NCBI RefSeq assembly: GCF_022682495.2
Contig: NC_071393.1
Coordinates: 96,337,010 to 96,401,009 of the forward strand
DNA: 64,000 nucleotides
Source of the DNA: Desmodus rotundus
Lineage: Eukaryota; Chordata; Mammalia; Chiroptera; Phyllostomidae
Direction: 5' to 3'
The position numbers were made by a program, and so were the translations under genes. Numbering within the stretch: the stretch's first letter is position 1; each line of letters starts with the position of its first letter. Shown piece by piece: positions 11,246-23,342 of the stretch. The notes beneath the pieces were generated by a model that had not been told where the DNA came from, searched no databases, and saw nothing but the letters and a program-made list of their open reading frames with translations.

Positions 11246-12724
11246 ATGACTGAATAAGTGAGTGAATGAATGAATTGTTCCTCTTTGATGTCTTGATGTG
11301 AATGACCACATAACAGACCACTGGGTAGGCGGTCCAACACCTTTCAGGAGGAGGGTGGATGGCAGAACAAAAGGGAAGTCTCCACTGTCCTGGGAGGGGA
11401 CCTGGCCTGCGTGGCTTCCTTCCTTGTCACTCAGTTTTCCCAGACAGGGTGGGAATCCACAGCTCTGTTTCCCGGCCCCAGCTTTGGGGCATTGCATGAA
11501 TCACAGCCAAGTGGTCTCTTCAAGAGAGTAGAATGGTTTTGACTGGAACAAGTGTAGAACAACCAGCAGGGTGAGTTTAGAGGACAGTGCTCAAAGGAGG
11601 AACAAAGAGGGAGGTGGTTGGAACTGCGTGTCTTACGGGCTTATTTATGATTTAGGTGCAGGGCTTTGGGGAGATGACGGAATGTACTGGAAGAGCAGGG
11701 GAAAATGTGTGTACATTTGTGCAAGATGCAAAAGGGGAAAGACCCTCTGCATTGACAGCAGTTTCCTCGTCTGCCTCCCAAGGCCGTCCTGACCGAGTGT
11801 GGTCTGGGGCCCTCTCCCTTCCTTCTGATGTTTTGTTTCGTACGTCAAGCACTCACTCTGCTAACTAATAAGACTCTCCCGGCAGGGTTTTCTGGATGTT
11901 TCAGAAATTATTCAGATTACTTGGACCTGCCTAGAGTATACATATATTCTCAGATGCTTATCTTCTAATGTAGATTTTCAGAGGGCACTGCACCCAGAAT
12001 GAGCCAGGTGTTCCAAGCAGCTGGGAAGAGGGTGAGGACAACCGCCTTAAGGTCAGGGAGCTTGAAATAACTGGGCTTACAGATTCTATCAAAGACTCCT
12101 TACAGCCCCACTCTCCAAAGCTCATTCCTTTCTGACTACCAAGCGTTCACCTATAGACCTGGAAGTTCCCAGCAGCCCAAAGCAAGCCTGAGTTCTCGCC
12201 CGTGTCCCGAATTTTAAGTTTGAGTTCTGCCCATCAAATGGTTTTGTATCTATGGCGCTGCCCTCCTTCTGGCAGAGAGAAAATCTGAAGAGGTGGCTTC
12301 CATTTGAAAATGTTTAGATAGTCTAAGATTATTCAAAAGAAAATTGTCCTGGCAAACCGAGGACTTTTCTACCAAAAAGCCAAGCTTCTACTTCATCAGA
12401 GGGTTTCCTACTGTTTTCATTTTGACAGAAGGCTCCGTAGTTTGAGGTTGTTTTATGATGATATGGGGCCAGTCTCACATCTAGTAAAATGGGCCAGCCC
12501 TGCTCCTCACCTCACTCTTCCAACCTGCCCCCACCTAAAACCCTGCCTCTGTAGCGTCAGCCCAAAGCTTTGATTGCATGGTTAAATAGAGGCCCCCCAA
12601 CAAGGGAGTAAGGGCACAGTTTAAAGAGATGGAGGTACGCAAGAAAGACCCTCCCCACTCTGTAATTTCTCCCAGGTCATCCCTGGTAAGGTCATAGAGT
12701 AAAAAACATTCAGGCCTAAAGGAT

Positions 12725-12835
12725 CTGATGTTTACATAAAGGGAAACCGAGGCCCAGGGTGGGGAGGCACATTGCCCAAGGACACTCAGCTGGTGGGCCT
12801 GCTGTGGGGCTGAAACCGGAATTACCCGATGCACA
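12725..12835 (-). repeat. MIR SINE fragment
   Basis: Reverse MIR pattern: AAAGGGAAACCGAGGCCCAG, then TTGCCCAAGGACACTCAGC and a 'GGGGCTGAAACC' segment. Confidence 0.75.
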
Positions 12836-12971
12836 GGCAGAAGGCTGCCTTCCAGGGGCGACAGGCGCGACCAGCAGCAATACTGGGGGGCCAGATCACG
12901 TCAGAATACGAAAACTGAGGCGGCTGGAAAGAGAGAGAAACTTTTCAAAATGGCTTTATGACTCTGGGTAA

Positions 12972-13223
<252 letters not shown>

Positions 13224-13504
13224 TAAGACTGTAAAGTTTCTGTTGAGTATCAGTTTCCACAACCTTGAATTCTAGTTTCGGGTCAACCTGGGGCCAATTT
13301 AAACACCCTGCCTCTTGCGTGTTGGTTTAGAAAAGTGCTCCTACAGCAGACTCCCTTTTTCTTTTAAACTTTGCCTAAATATTTATCTTGCACTCAGCCT
13401 CTTAAGTAAATAGGAGCTGAGCACACCAAGTGTGACGTGCACAGCCCAACATTCCCACCCTTTCTCGCACCCCAGACTTCTCGGGGGAGATGGGTTTTGC
13501 AGTC

Positions 13505-13675
13505 AGGTGACCGGGATCTGGATCTCATCCAGGACCGTTAGCAACGTTCTTAAACCCTCGGAGGCCCAGTTTCTTCATTCACCTACTTCGCAGTGTTGGT
13601 GGGAGGATTCAGTGAAATAGATGTGAAAGTTTCTACCACAGAGCCCGCCCCGAATAGGTCTGTAGTAAATGTTAG
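13505..13675 (+). repeat. MIR SINE fragment
   Basis: Plus-oriented MIR: GATCTGGATCTCATCC, GGCCCAGTTTCTTCATTC, then GTGGGAGGATTCAGTGAAAT and GTCTGTAGTAAATGTTAG. The order is complete and readable. Confidence 0.8.
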
Positions 13676-14149
13676 TTCCCTCTTCTGTTTTCTAGGAGAG
13701 TAGAAATGGTCTCCCCTCCAGCTCTGAAGGTAGAATTTCTAAATAAGGATCCTCCACAGTCCTGGAACAAAGGCATCCTCCGTTCCTTTCATCCTCCTCC
13801 TCCTAACTCATCCTCGTTTTCTAAGGACATCAGGCGGTCCATGAACGAGGGAATGAATGGAGTGAATGTGTGCCTCCCCTGTGGCAGAGGTCCCCGTGCG
13901 AGTGTTACCCCAGGGACACCCATGCCACACCCCCTACTCTCTAGCAGATTACAGTACAGATGTGCTTATACGCTTACCCACTGAGTGACTACAGGTTAGC
14001 ATTACAGGCTGCAGAATATATCTTTCCACGCTAGTCACTGCTATCAGGGGATAATAACAGTATATTAACATCAATATGTAATGATACCATAATCCTATGG
14101 CAACAACAGCAAAGCACGATGAAGCTAATGGCATGTCGATAACATAACA

Positions 14150-14335
14150 AGCAGCAGCAGCGCTTACTGTGTGTCCGGCACTATTCTAAGCATGTGTGTA
14201 TTCATTCATTCGATCCCCCTTGTAGTCCTACCAGGAGGGTGCCATTATCACCCCCGTCTTACAGAGGGGACGGCAGTACGAAAGCTCAGTACCTTGCCCC
14301 AGACCGCTCTGTTGGTGTGTAGTGGAGCCCGCGTT
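14150..14335 (-). repeat. MIR SINE fragment
   Basis: Reverse MIR: GCGCTTACTGTGTGTCCGGC, ACTATTCTAAGCATGTG, CATTATCACCCCCGTCTTAC and CAGTACCTTGCCC. Confidence 0.8.
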
Positions 14336-15059
14336 GCACAGAGCCTTGCCTGTATTGCTCTGGGAGATGTGGCCAGAGCCAGTGAGTACCAAGGAACACA
14401 CCTCAGCTCAGTGCAGACAGAGCACTGGGAAGGACAGATCTGCTGGTCGTTGGAATCAATACCCTGGCTGGGAGGGGCGGGGTGGGAGGGCTCAGCAAGC
14501 CCTGTGAGTGAATTATTTGTCCAGGGGTTGGTTGGCCAGCCATCTAACAAGAATGTTGAAAGGGGGTCTTCACAGGCAGGGGAGGTAATGCTGTGTGATC
14601 TTCAACGTTCTCTCAATTCTGAATTTCCCTGATTCTACAAATCTCCATATGCACCCACTGACAGAAAAGGAAAATGAAAAGAGTCAACCCCAAGCACAAC
14701 TGGAAGAAAATAAGTTACCGACAATAACGAAATGGCCAAGAATAAGGGTTTTCTTTTTAAGTTAGGAGGGGAAGACCGTGAAGATCTCCATCCAGGTCCA
14801 TCCGGGACAGGATGTTAGGAGGTTTTCAGATCTTCCAAAGTCAGCCTGCAAACCTTCCTCTAATCTACGTATTTGCATGTGAGCTTTGTAGGTTAGAAAG
14901 GGTTTTCCCAGCCTCGTCTCCCCTGGTCTGTATAAACACAGCTTAGGCTTTGCCTCGACCCCTTGTTCATCTCTGTTCTTTCTGTCTCTTCCTTCCTTCT
15001 TCCCTTCCTTCTTCCCTTTCTTCCTTCCAGCCATGTTGTAAACACAGTGCCTGTTTATG

Positions 15060-15185
15060 GAGGCAGAACTAGCTTTATTAAAGACTCAATTTTATAGATG
15101 AAGAAACAGACTCAAAGCTAAGAAGTAACTGCAGCAAAATCACACAACAAAATGTGGTAAATGGGAACACGGTTAGATCCTACAT
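15060..15185 (-). repeat. MIR SINE fragment
   Basis: Reverse MIR core: ATAGATGAAGAAACAGACTC, GAAGTAACTGCAGC and AAATCACACAACAAA. Confidence 0.65.
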
Positions 15186-16367
15186 TTTTAACACATCTCA
15201 AAAATCTGGTTGAATAAGTATTTTCACGTATTTTCAAACCTCTGCCCAGCTCTGAGCCTAGTGCGTACACCAGGCCTACACAGAAGTTCACTGACTGAGC
15301 GAGGCTGTCTCCCCAGGTCCTCTGGCCCTACTGAGGCCACCATCGCCCACCATCGCCCTCCGTCTCCCACCACGCATTTCTGCTCTCTCGGTTGTGCTTG
15401 TGGCCACAAAATGGACTACAAATTTGATTTCTGCATTGTCATAGGGTTATATAAAAAGTAATAAATTTTTGTAGAAAAAGGAATTAATTGCTTCGAAAGG
15501 AAATAAATTAGCAATGAAAAGACTGTGGTCACAATGCTTAGGGGACAATGCAAATGAGCTGCTTGAAAGTAAAAATCTAAAGTAATCTTGTAAGTATAAA
15601 GGACAATGAGTTTTCACTGAAGCACTGTCTTTCAAAATACAGATGACAGCTAACATCACTAAATTATCTAAATCAAAGAGACTCAATAGGGGATTTTTTT
15701 GTGGATTTTGTTGTTTTCTTGTGTTAACCTCTCAAACTCCCCAACACCTGATATTTAGGTACGGCACACACTAATCGGCCTCATTTGAAGAAAAGCATAT
15801 CTCAAACCAACCAAAAAGATAAATCAGCTTTCCTTCTAAAACTCAGCTTTTTTTAGGGCCAGTTTCAACTACATTTATAGAAATTTAATGAAAGTGCCTT
15901 TGTATAAAATATCAGATGGCTGCATTTAAGAGCCGCTAAAATCTCAGGATCTAGCCATATATGCTGTTCAAAGCCTATGGCCAGCGGTCACCTCTCAGCA
16001 TTTCTGTGAAATAACAGACCAAGTTTATCTTAATACTGCCAGGCTCCTGAGCCCACCGTGTCTAGGGGACACTTAGAGGTGGTGGGAAACTTAGCTGTTT
16101 GTACTTTTAAATTACATCATCTAATTCCTTCCAAGTAATATTTAATTTTTCTCTATAAAAGGGATAATATATACAATAAGATTTATGTTAGGCCTGAAAA
16201 CAGAAAATCAGGGCCATGTGATATTTGTAAATACCACTGAACTAGCCCACAAAGTTAGCAAGGGCTAATCTTGTTGCTGTGATTAAGCATCCAGTTTGCC
16301 TGTATGATTTTTGTTATTCAAAGCAAAAGCTCTCACGATCAGCAAGGAGGAAGCATACCTGTTTCTC

Positions 16368-16379
16368 AAGAATGGCAGC
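16368..16379 (+). repeat. Target-site duplication of VES SINE
   Basis: AAGAATGGCAGC here is repeated exactly at 16634-16645, bracketing the SINE. Confidence 0.9.
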
Positions 16380-16633
16380 AGTGCCCTGGCCAGTGTGGCT
16401 CAGCTGGTTGGAGCATTGTCCCATAAACCAAAAGGTCGCAGGTTCAGTTCCCAGTTGGGGCACATCTCTGGGTTGCAGGTTTGGTCCCCAGTTGGGGCGC
16501 CTGTGGGAGGCAACCTATTGATGTTTCTGTCACATCGATGTTTCTCTCTCTCCCTTCCTCTCTCTTGGGGAGAGAAAACAAACAAACAAACGAACCTCTC
16601 CTCTCCATCTTAAAAAAAAGAAAGAAAGAAAGA
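16380..16633 (+). mobile_element. VES SINE (bat, tRNA-derived)
   Basis: Starts at CCCTGGCCAGTGTGGCTCAG, a tRNA-like RNA polymerase III A box, with GGTCGCAGGTTCAGTTCC as B box. The CCCAGTTGGGGC motif is repeated once. It has the TTGATGTTTCTGTCACATCGATG body and an (AAAC)/(AAAG) tail. A perfect 12-bp target duplication flanks it, so it is relatively young. Confidence 0.95.
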
Positions 16634-16944
16634 AAGAATGGCAGCTTCGCCTAGCTCTGTATTTCAGAAAATGATTTACAGCTGGCTTTCTATAGGAGTC
16701 CTTTGGCTTGACGTCGTGGTCAGCATTCTCCTATGCGTGATGAAAGTCCTGAACTGTCAAAACTTCAAAAAGCAGTGAAGGTGAACAGAAAGAACACTGG
16801 TCATCAGGCATGAACTGTGGACTATGGGCAGCTCATTCCCCCGAAGGGATTTGCCTTCGGCCTCTGGTTCATTGTTTATATAACGAAGGAGCATAGACAT
16901 GATGATTTTTATGGCGCCTCCCTCATTATGACCAGAACTAAAAC

Positions 16945-17125
16945 TACCCTCCATTGAGTCCCACTGTATGCCAAGTGTTGGGCTAAATATTATAAACACC
17001 GACCTCTAAGCCTCCAAACAATCAGGTCAGTTGGTTTTATTACCTATTGTCCAGATGAGGGAAAGGAAGTTTAGAGAATTGAAGCTATTTGCCCAAAGTC
17101 TCACAAGACATGGCAGGGACAGGCC
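16945..17125 (-). repeat. MIR SINE fragment abutting an exon
   Basis: Reverse MIR: CACTGTATGCCAAGTGTTGG, TTATTACCTATTGTCCAGAT, GAGGGAAAGGAAG and TTGCCCAAAGTCTCACAAG. It stops fewer than 100 bp from the acceptor of the exon at 17213. Confidence 0.75.
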
Positions 17126-17212
17126 CCGAGCCCCAGGGCGTCTGCCAGAGCCTGGCCCCTCGCCCAGCATCTGTGAACCAATCCTTTCGCTGCCCCATGC
17201 TTTCCCCACCAG

Positions 17213-17499
17213 GAGGCGTGGTCGAAGCTTACCCACCTGCAGAAAGTGTCACCAACCTGACAGTGGACATGCTGATAGAGCCCAACGGAGAAGTCAGGGT
17301 GCTGTCCACCGGGGACCAGTTTCATGCAGAAGGCCCCTTCATCTCCTCCGGTACCACCATGCCTCAGACCTCGGTGGATCCCCAAGTTCTCATCTCTTTG
17401 TGCCACCGAATTGGAAACGCTTGTAAAATGAGAAATGTGATTGGTTACTTGTCTGTAGACCTGGTGACCTTTATTGATCCAAGAACCATGGAACAGCAG
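17213..17499 (+). CDS. IQCH: IQCH internal exon, ATP-grasp-like core
   Basis: This is the longest visible exon at 287 nt. Its first two bases complete the Gly codon begun in the previous exon, followed by 95 full codons ending Met-Glu-Gln-Gln. The acceptor is TTTCCCCACCAG and the donor is CAG|GTAAGT, a perfect consensus. The peptide has three recognisable blocks: [17 protein letters not shown], then VLSTGDQ, then [13 protein letters not shown]. The spacing resembles ATP-grasp ligases of the PGM1 type, where a strand with PDGE and LSTHDQ precedes a G-x-x-x-(I/V)DF strand. That comparison is from memory. There are no stops or frameshifts. A MIR-like SINE fills the intron almost up to the acceptor. 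The start follows from phase agreement with the 13098 exon. Confidence 0.92.
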
Positions 17500-17934
17500 G
17501 TAAGTCACCTGATACCACATGACATAGTAAAATATGTAGACCCCATGCTGTCCACACCCATGCAACAGGGCATAGGAGGGAGCCTCTAAGACCCACTACT
17601 CCCGGGGTGAGCTGACGCCGTAAATTCAGCACGGACACGGTCCGTGCCTGTCCGTGTGAGCTCAGGCTTTATGTCTGGAAATACAGGACCAGGGTCCTCT
17701 CTCTTGGGTACCGTCAGAGTTCAAATGGCTGCGGCTCGTGCCACAGAGCTCTGTTGCCTCTGTTGCCTGGGCCGTAATTCCCTGCCTGCGTCTTATTGCG
17801 AGACTGTTTTTTGCCATCTAGGGGTGGAGCCTGTCTGGAACCCATTTTTATATAGAACGTCAGCCCCTAGAAAGGAGTGAAGAGTCCTGGTTTCTGTTCC
17901 TTTTCTCGGTAGTTCACCAGCAGCTTAGGTTGCC

Positions 17935-18360
17935 AATTTTTTCTTCTAAAAAAATGTGTTGAGAAATATTTTATAACTATAAAAAAAGGTTTAAATAATA
18001 ATATAATGAAGGTCACGTGCCCCTACCCAGCTTGAGAAAAAAGGGGTGCCAACACCACTCCAGTCCTGGGCTCTCCTTGCCACCCGCTTCGCGTGGCCCT
18101 GCCTCCCGCCAGAGGCAGCCGCCGTCTTCCACTTGGGACTCGATTCCTCTCGTTATCTTTACGCTATCATGGCACATGGACGACCCAAATGTAACATGGG
18201 TAATTTCACCAACTTCTCATAGACCATAACCTCCTATATGTTGTTATCCCGTAACGTACTTGTATTCATTCAGTATTTCATCCGCGAGATCCTTCATGTG
18301 CGCAGCCGCGGCTCTGATGTACGACCGTCTAGATTATGTTTAGACTCAGTACTACTTCAC
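17935..18360. repeat. Possible ancient L1 or LTR-type fragment
   Basis: The GGTTTAAATAATAATATAATGAAGG and CTACCCAGCTTGAG segments recall an old mammalian L1M 3' region, and CATCCGCGAGATCCTTC resembles L1-associated text. The class is uncertain. Confidence 0.35.
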
Positions 18361-19034
18361 AGGACTTGGTTTTTTCCTTAATTTCAGTTCCTCCTCTGTT
18401 ACTGCTGGGTGACCAGACCTCTATCTAAAGGATGAAGAGGCCTCCTGCCCGCCCTCTCTGGCCCTCCAACGTCGTAAATACACTCTCCTTGTTTCACATT
18501 CATTATTCTCAGGTTTACAGTTCTCCATTGCAGTCTGATGATGGTTTCAAAGGGAGAGTTCACGTTTTGGGCGGTTTTCAGCTTGTTCAATAATCGTCTT
18601 CTGTTTGCCTTCCTGGGCCCTCCATTGGTTTCACATTCCTTTCTCAGGCCTGCAGGCTGAGACTGAAAGGCATTCAGACAGAATCTGCCCTGGGAGGAGG
18701 GAGGACAGAAACAGTGGCCTCTGGTGGAAAAACTGGGTGGCAGGGAAGCAGGGGGAGGGCAAGCAGGGGAGGCTGCCCTCCCCAAGTGTTTGTCATGGGA
18801 AAGAAGGATTACACCTGCCATCCTTGGGATGTTAGGGAGGATGGAACTATGAGGACAGTTAACGTGGTTTTTGTTTATTCACGTTTGGTATGTGAAACCA
18901 TGGGGAAGTTCCATAGGGAATACCATAGGGAAAATGCACAGGGCAGTTGGAGGACTCCTCTCCAAACACTGAGCTGGTCCTGTCCCTGGGAACACCATGC
19001 TCCTGTGGGGTTCTGGAATAAAAACTGCACCCTT

Positions 19035-19512
19035 CACTTGACTGGTCCCTTGTGCCAGTCCTTTCTTACATTAACACTCCCTCTATTTCTCTTTTCCAAC
19101 TACACCAGCCTCTCTCTGCCCACCTTAGTCATTATACCATCTCCTGCCTCAGGGCCTTTGCACACGCTGCCCTCTGCCGGAAATGCTATTGCCCCTTCTT
19201 CTTTACCTAGTTAACCCCCTCCCATCCATCGTATTTTAGCACAAGCCGCGCTTTCTTCGGGAATCTGACAAAGTCAAATTCACCTGTTTTAGGTTCTCGT
19301 ATCATCAGGTACCTCTCCTTCGCACCACTTGCCGTAGCTACAGTTTTAAACTTATTTACATGGTGATATGATTAAGCCGTCTCCCCCTGTAGAGTATAAG
19401 CTCTCTGAGGAGATGTACTCTGTCTCATTTCGCTCCTCACTCAATTCTCAGCACTATCTCTGCCTTGGCACAAAGTAGGTGTTCAGTAAACATTTGCTGA
19501 AAGAATGAATGA
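19035..19512 (+). repeat. L2 LINE 3' end
   Basis: Contains the L2 hallmark AGGGCCTTTGCACACGCTG, then CTGCCGGAAATGCTATTGCC, AGAGTATAAGCTCTCTGAGG, GTAGGTGTTCAGTAAACATT and a GAATGAATGAA end. It is well preserved for its age. Confidence 0.92.
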
Positions 19513-19984
19513 ACCAACAGTTGTAGGGTCTTCTCGAAGATGCTGGATGGCGGTGCCAAGGCTTTTAGGGAAGAGCTCAGGCACCAGTTGATGGGTGGGA
19601 CACACAAGCATTAACCCAGGCTTCTCTGATTCCATCATGCTATGACTTCTTATCTCCTCCAGTTGACGCCTGAGCATATGGCCATGTGTGTGACAATTTT
19701 TGATAGATCATTGGAGGAAGTTCTCAGGGGGCACGTCAAAGGGTGTTTCCACCTTGGCAAGGGAAGTATGTTAGCTCTCTGTATAGTGTATGTATGTACT
19801 GTACTTGCAAAATCACTGGAGCATTGTCTAGCCATTTTGCAAGTAACATCCCGTCAGAAAGCACCTTAGTCTCAGTTCTGATGGGCAGGCGCTGCGGTGC
19901 CAGTGAAGAGACTGGTGTACTATCAACCTCTTACTTTTTTGCCAGTCAAGCAGGGAAAAATGCCATCTTGTTTTCCTCAGTATG
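19513..19984. other. Intron segment, nothing recognised
   Basis: No coding or repeat assignment can be supported here. Confidence 0.45.
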
Positions 19985-20265
19985 TCTTTATTATTGATGA
20001 TGAACATCTTTTTGTATGTTTGTTGACCATTTTTATATCTTAATCACCTTATCATATCTTGTTCCCCTTTTAAATTGGACTGTGATACAAATGCTGATTT
20101 GTAGAAGCTCTTTGTATATAAGGAACTCTTCCCCTCTGACTCTCATACATGTGGCAAATTTCTTCTCCCAGATTGTCATTTGTGGCTTTTCTCCTTTTAT
20201 TTTTCAGCCATGTTTCTCCACCATAAAGTTGCTCTTTCTTTCCTTTGTAACTGAGTCTGTAATTT
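19985..20265 (-). repeat. L1 3' fragment (antisense)
   Basis: Reads as the complement of L1 ORF2 end: GATGATGAACATCTTTTTG, GTTTGTTGACCATTTTTATA, GCTCTTTGTATATAAGG and TTTCTTCTCCCAGATTGTC. No reading frame survives. Confidence 0.75.
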
Positions 20266-20404
20266 TTCCTTTTGTAAGATTTTGTGGCAAGGTGGCCCAA
20301 GAGTGCTCCGACATCTCACTCCTCATCAAATTCCCACCCCGGAAACTTAGCATCCATGGCCAAGTTTCTCCTGTGCCCGCTGCCACTGTGGCGGTGGTGG
20401 TTTT

Positions 20405-20936
20405 CTTTTGTTTTTTAAAATTTGTATTGAATTGGGGGGGGTGACATTAGTTAATAAAATTATATAGGTTTCAGGTGTACAGCTCTACAGAACATCATCT
20501 GTACATTGCGGTGTGTGTTCGCCACCCAAGGTCAAGTCTCCTTCCATCACCATTTAGTCCCCCTTCACCCTCTTCTGCCTCCCCTGACCCCCTTTCCCTC
20601 TTGGGAATCACCATGCTGTTGTCTCTCTCTGATGTTTTGTGGGGCGTTTTGTTTGGGGTTTTTTTGCTCAATGTATTCACCTTTTTCCACCCAGCCCTCA
20701 AAGCCCCCCACCCCTCTGACAGCTGTCAGTCTGTTCTCCGTAACTGAGTCTGTTTCTATTTTGTTTGTTAGTTTATTTTGTTCATTGGATTCCACATACG
20801 TGTGAAATCATATGGTATTTGTCTTTCTCTGACTGGCTTATTTCACTGAGCATAATACTCTTCAGGATCATCATAGTGTCACAAAGGATAAGATTTCCTT
20901 CTTTTTCATGGCTGAGTAGTATTCCATTGTGTAAAT
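20405..20936 (-). mobile_element. L1 3' end (antisense), interrupted by a hAT element
   Basis: Antisense L1 3' UTR: GTGACATTAGTTAATAAAAT, ATAGGTTTCAGGTGTACAG, the CCAAGGTCAAGTCTCC block, then ORF2-end complement GGCTGAGTAGTATTCCATTG. It stops abruptly where the hAT element begins at 20937. Confidence 0.88.
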
Positions 20937-21201
20937 CAGTGGTTTCAACTGGTGTGCTGCAAGAACTTTTAAAACATGTAATACCGACTATTTAGTCAAG
21001 AGCACTGACCTCTTTTCCCTTAGATTGTCAAGTAAAAAAAAAAAAAAGACAACAGCTAATATAACAATAGCCATGTGTTGTGAAAAATAAAAGTTACATT
21101 TATTTATTTTGTCAAATCAGCAAATAATATCTTTTTGGTATGTCACAGAATTTAATAATTAGTACATGTGTGCCATGAGATGAAAAAGTTGAAAATTGCT
21201 G
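20937..21201. mobile_element. Nonautonomous hAT DNA transposon
   Basis: The 265-bp element opens CAGTGGTTTCAACTGGTGTG and closes in TGAAAAAGTTGAAAATTGCTG. The inverted ends (CAGTGG-TTTCAACT versus CAGCAATTTTCAACT) are those of hAT MITEs. The body has the family's 'GTGTGCCATGAGATGA' and 'AGATTGTCAAGT' blocks and a poly-A run. There is no transposase. The 8-bp flanks (GTGTAAAT and GTTTATGG) agree at only about half their positions, so the duplication is decayed or the edges are off by a base. Confidence 0.8.
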
Positions 21202-21721
21202 GTTTATGGCAATTTTCTATTTCCATCACTCTCTCCACATTTATTCATTGGCAATCTACTGCAAGGAAGAGTTTTTTCTTCTCCACCTTTCACTTATGCA
21301 TGTATGCACGTGTGAATATGCGTGTGTATGTAAGTCTGCATGTATGGGCGGGTGTGTGTATGCCTGTATGTATTTATGCCAGTTTGAACTCGTGAGTTCC
21401 TACTCGTCAGTCACTTATATTACATACTTGACTGTTCGGATGTTCAAACTGCCCCAGATTTAGCCAGTGGGGGGCCCTTCAGGGTGGCTCCTGTGTACTT
21501 GAGGTGTATTCCCATTACGCCTTGAGCATTGTCTCACTTTCTAGCACAATGAGATGTTTCAGGCTCATCTTCCACTCGCCCTGACCCAGACCTAGGACCA
21601 ACCTAGGAGCCTGGGTCCTTTTAGTGGGAGATGGTATGAAGATCGGAGCTCTTGGTGCTCTGCTTGCTACTGGAGGGTCATTGCTTCTGGTCTCTCAGTG
21701 GACAGAGCAAGAAATGTGTAT

Positions 21722-21775
21722 ATATACACACACACACACACAATATACACAAGCATATATATATATATATATGCT
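21722..21775. repeat. (CA)n / (TA)n microsatellite
   Basis: A (AC) tract of about 20 nt is followed at 21757-21771 by ATATATATATATATA. Confidence 0.95.
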
Positions 21776-22374
21776 TCTATGGCTCTTTCTGTATCTATCA
21801 GTGTATATACATTTTTCCTATTTATTTCATCCTTTGCTTTTATTATCCTAGCTGTTACCTGATGCTATAGCTTTAAAATCCTGCCGATCTTAATTTGACA
21901 AGCCTGTATCAGTGTATGGATTTTAACACCATGCATTCCTGCCCATATCTCTAATTCCAATCTAACACCTCAAGATTCTAGACTTCCCTTTTTCCATGCT
22001 TAAACATAAATACCTTCTCCAACAGTTATCAACCTGAGTGTCTTTTCCTCCATATACTTACTTATTCACTCACTCAATTTATTCCTTCGATGTAACCAAC
22101 CAATCTCCCAAACAATCCAGCTGCCTTCTTCCCCTGACACACCGTGTCCCACCCCCGCACCTCCTGTACTTCGATACCAAACCCTGGCATGTTTCAGATA
22201 GTCGGCTCTAGCTTTTTTTCCGGAGTGCTGTATTACCTCGAACCCGTCACTTCCTTTCTCTCGCCTTCAGTGTTCTCTGCTATGAACTGAGTAGGGCAGC
22301 TTATCTGACTTTTGGAGAAGCTTCTGGTTCAAAAATTAGCTATTCCAACAACATTTTCATAGTGCTTTTTTACA

Positions 22375-22960
22375 TTCAACATTTAATGATAGTAAGAATC
22401 TACTTTTTAGAAATATCACAAGGAAACAATCACAAAAAATTATGTACGTGTATACTAATCACAACATTATTAAGGATAGTAAAAATTTTTAAATAGCCCA
22501 CACGCCAATAGTAGAGAATTTGTGAAGCAAGTTATGACAGATCGATAGAATTCAATGCTATGAAAACAGTAAAAATCAAATTTTTAAAGAATTTCTAACA
22601 GGAAATTGTTTATAAAATAGTGGAGCCCTGGCCTGTTGGCTCAGGTGGTTGGAGCGTCACCCCATACACCAAACGGTTGCGGGTTCAGTCCCTGGTTGAG
22701 GCGTGTCCGGGAGGCAACCGATTGATGTTTGACTCTCACTCCAGTGTTTCTCTCCCTCTCTGCCTGTCACTCCCTTCCTCCTCTCTGTGTAAAATCAATA
22801 CACATATCCTCAGGTGAGGATTAAAGAAAAAAAAAGAATAGTGGGAGGGTAAAACACAGATAACAAAATAATATATAAAATCTGACAATTTTATAAAAAG
22901 AAAAAATATGTGCAAAGGAAAAAGAAACTAAAGAAGTAACAGATGTTACAAATCGTTAAT
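22375..22960 (+). mobile_element. Old L1 3' fragment split by a VES SINE
   Basis: The left part (to 22615) reads like L1M ORF2 end: CACAAGGAAACAATCACAA, AGCCCACACGCCAATAGTAG and AATTCAATGCTATGAAAAC. The right part (22845-22960) continues with a 'GGGAGGGTAAAACACAGATAA' type 3' UTR. The VES copy at 22625 lies between them. Confidence 0.65.
22625..22836 (+). mobile_element. VES SINE (bat)
   Basis: CCCTGGCCTGTTGGCTCAGG A-box region, GGTTGCGGGTTCAGTCCC B box, ACCGATTGATGTTTGACTC body, TCCTCAGGTGAGGATTAAAG 3' end, then an A run. Flanked by AATAGTGG-type direct repeats at 22616 and 22837. It lacks the middle CCCAGTTGGGGC duplication of the copy at 16380. Confidence 0.95.
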
Positions 22961-22984
22961 TGTGGATTGGAGGACTGAGGATGT

Positions 22985-23342
22985 GGCAGGCAGAGTGACG
23001 CTCCTCCCAGGCACAAGAAGCCCGTGCCTGAAACCCTGAAACCTGTGAATGGTGCCGTAAGTGGTGACATGCGTGATTAATTTAAGGCTGTTGAGACGAG
23101 GAGATTATCCTGGATTACCCAGGCGGCCAGGGTACTCACCAGGGTCCTGCTGGCGTTGAACATGGAGGCAGCGGCCACGAGCCAGTGAAAGCAGACAGCT
23201 TCGAGAAGCTGGAAGAGGCCAGGAGACAGGTCCTCCTCCAGAGCCTTTATGGGGAAGGAAGCCCTGCTGCCCCCTTGCTTTAGTTCCAACATCTGACCTT
23301 CTGAGCCTCTGAGTTTATGGCAAGTTGTTACCATGACAGATT
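22985..23342 (+). mobile_element. MLT1-type MaLR solo LTR
   Basis: AACCTGTGAATGGTGCCG, then GAGATTATCCTGGATTACCC, GCGGCCACGAGCCAGTG, GAAGCTGGAAGAGGCCAGG, CTCCAGAGCC and AGTTTATGGCAAGTTGTTAC. This is the MLT1 LTR order. It is a very old endogenous retrovirus-like remnant with no coding content. Confidence 0.85.

Noticed and set aside
16380..16480. tRNA gene from A and B box motifs
   Set aside because: The boxes belong to the tRNA-derived VES SINE, with target duplication and A-rich tail; no cloverleaf of a real tRNA.
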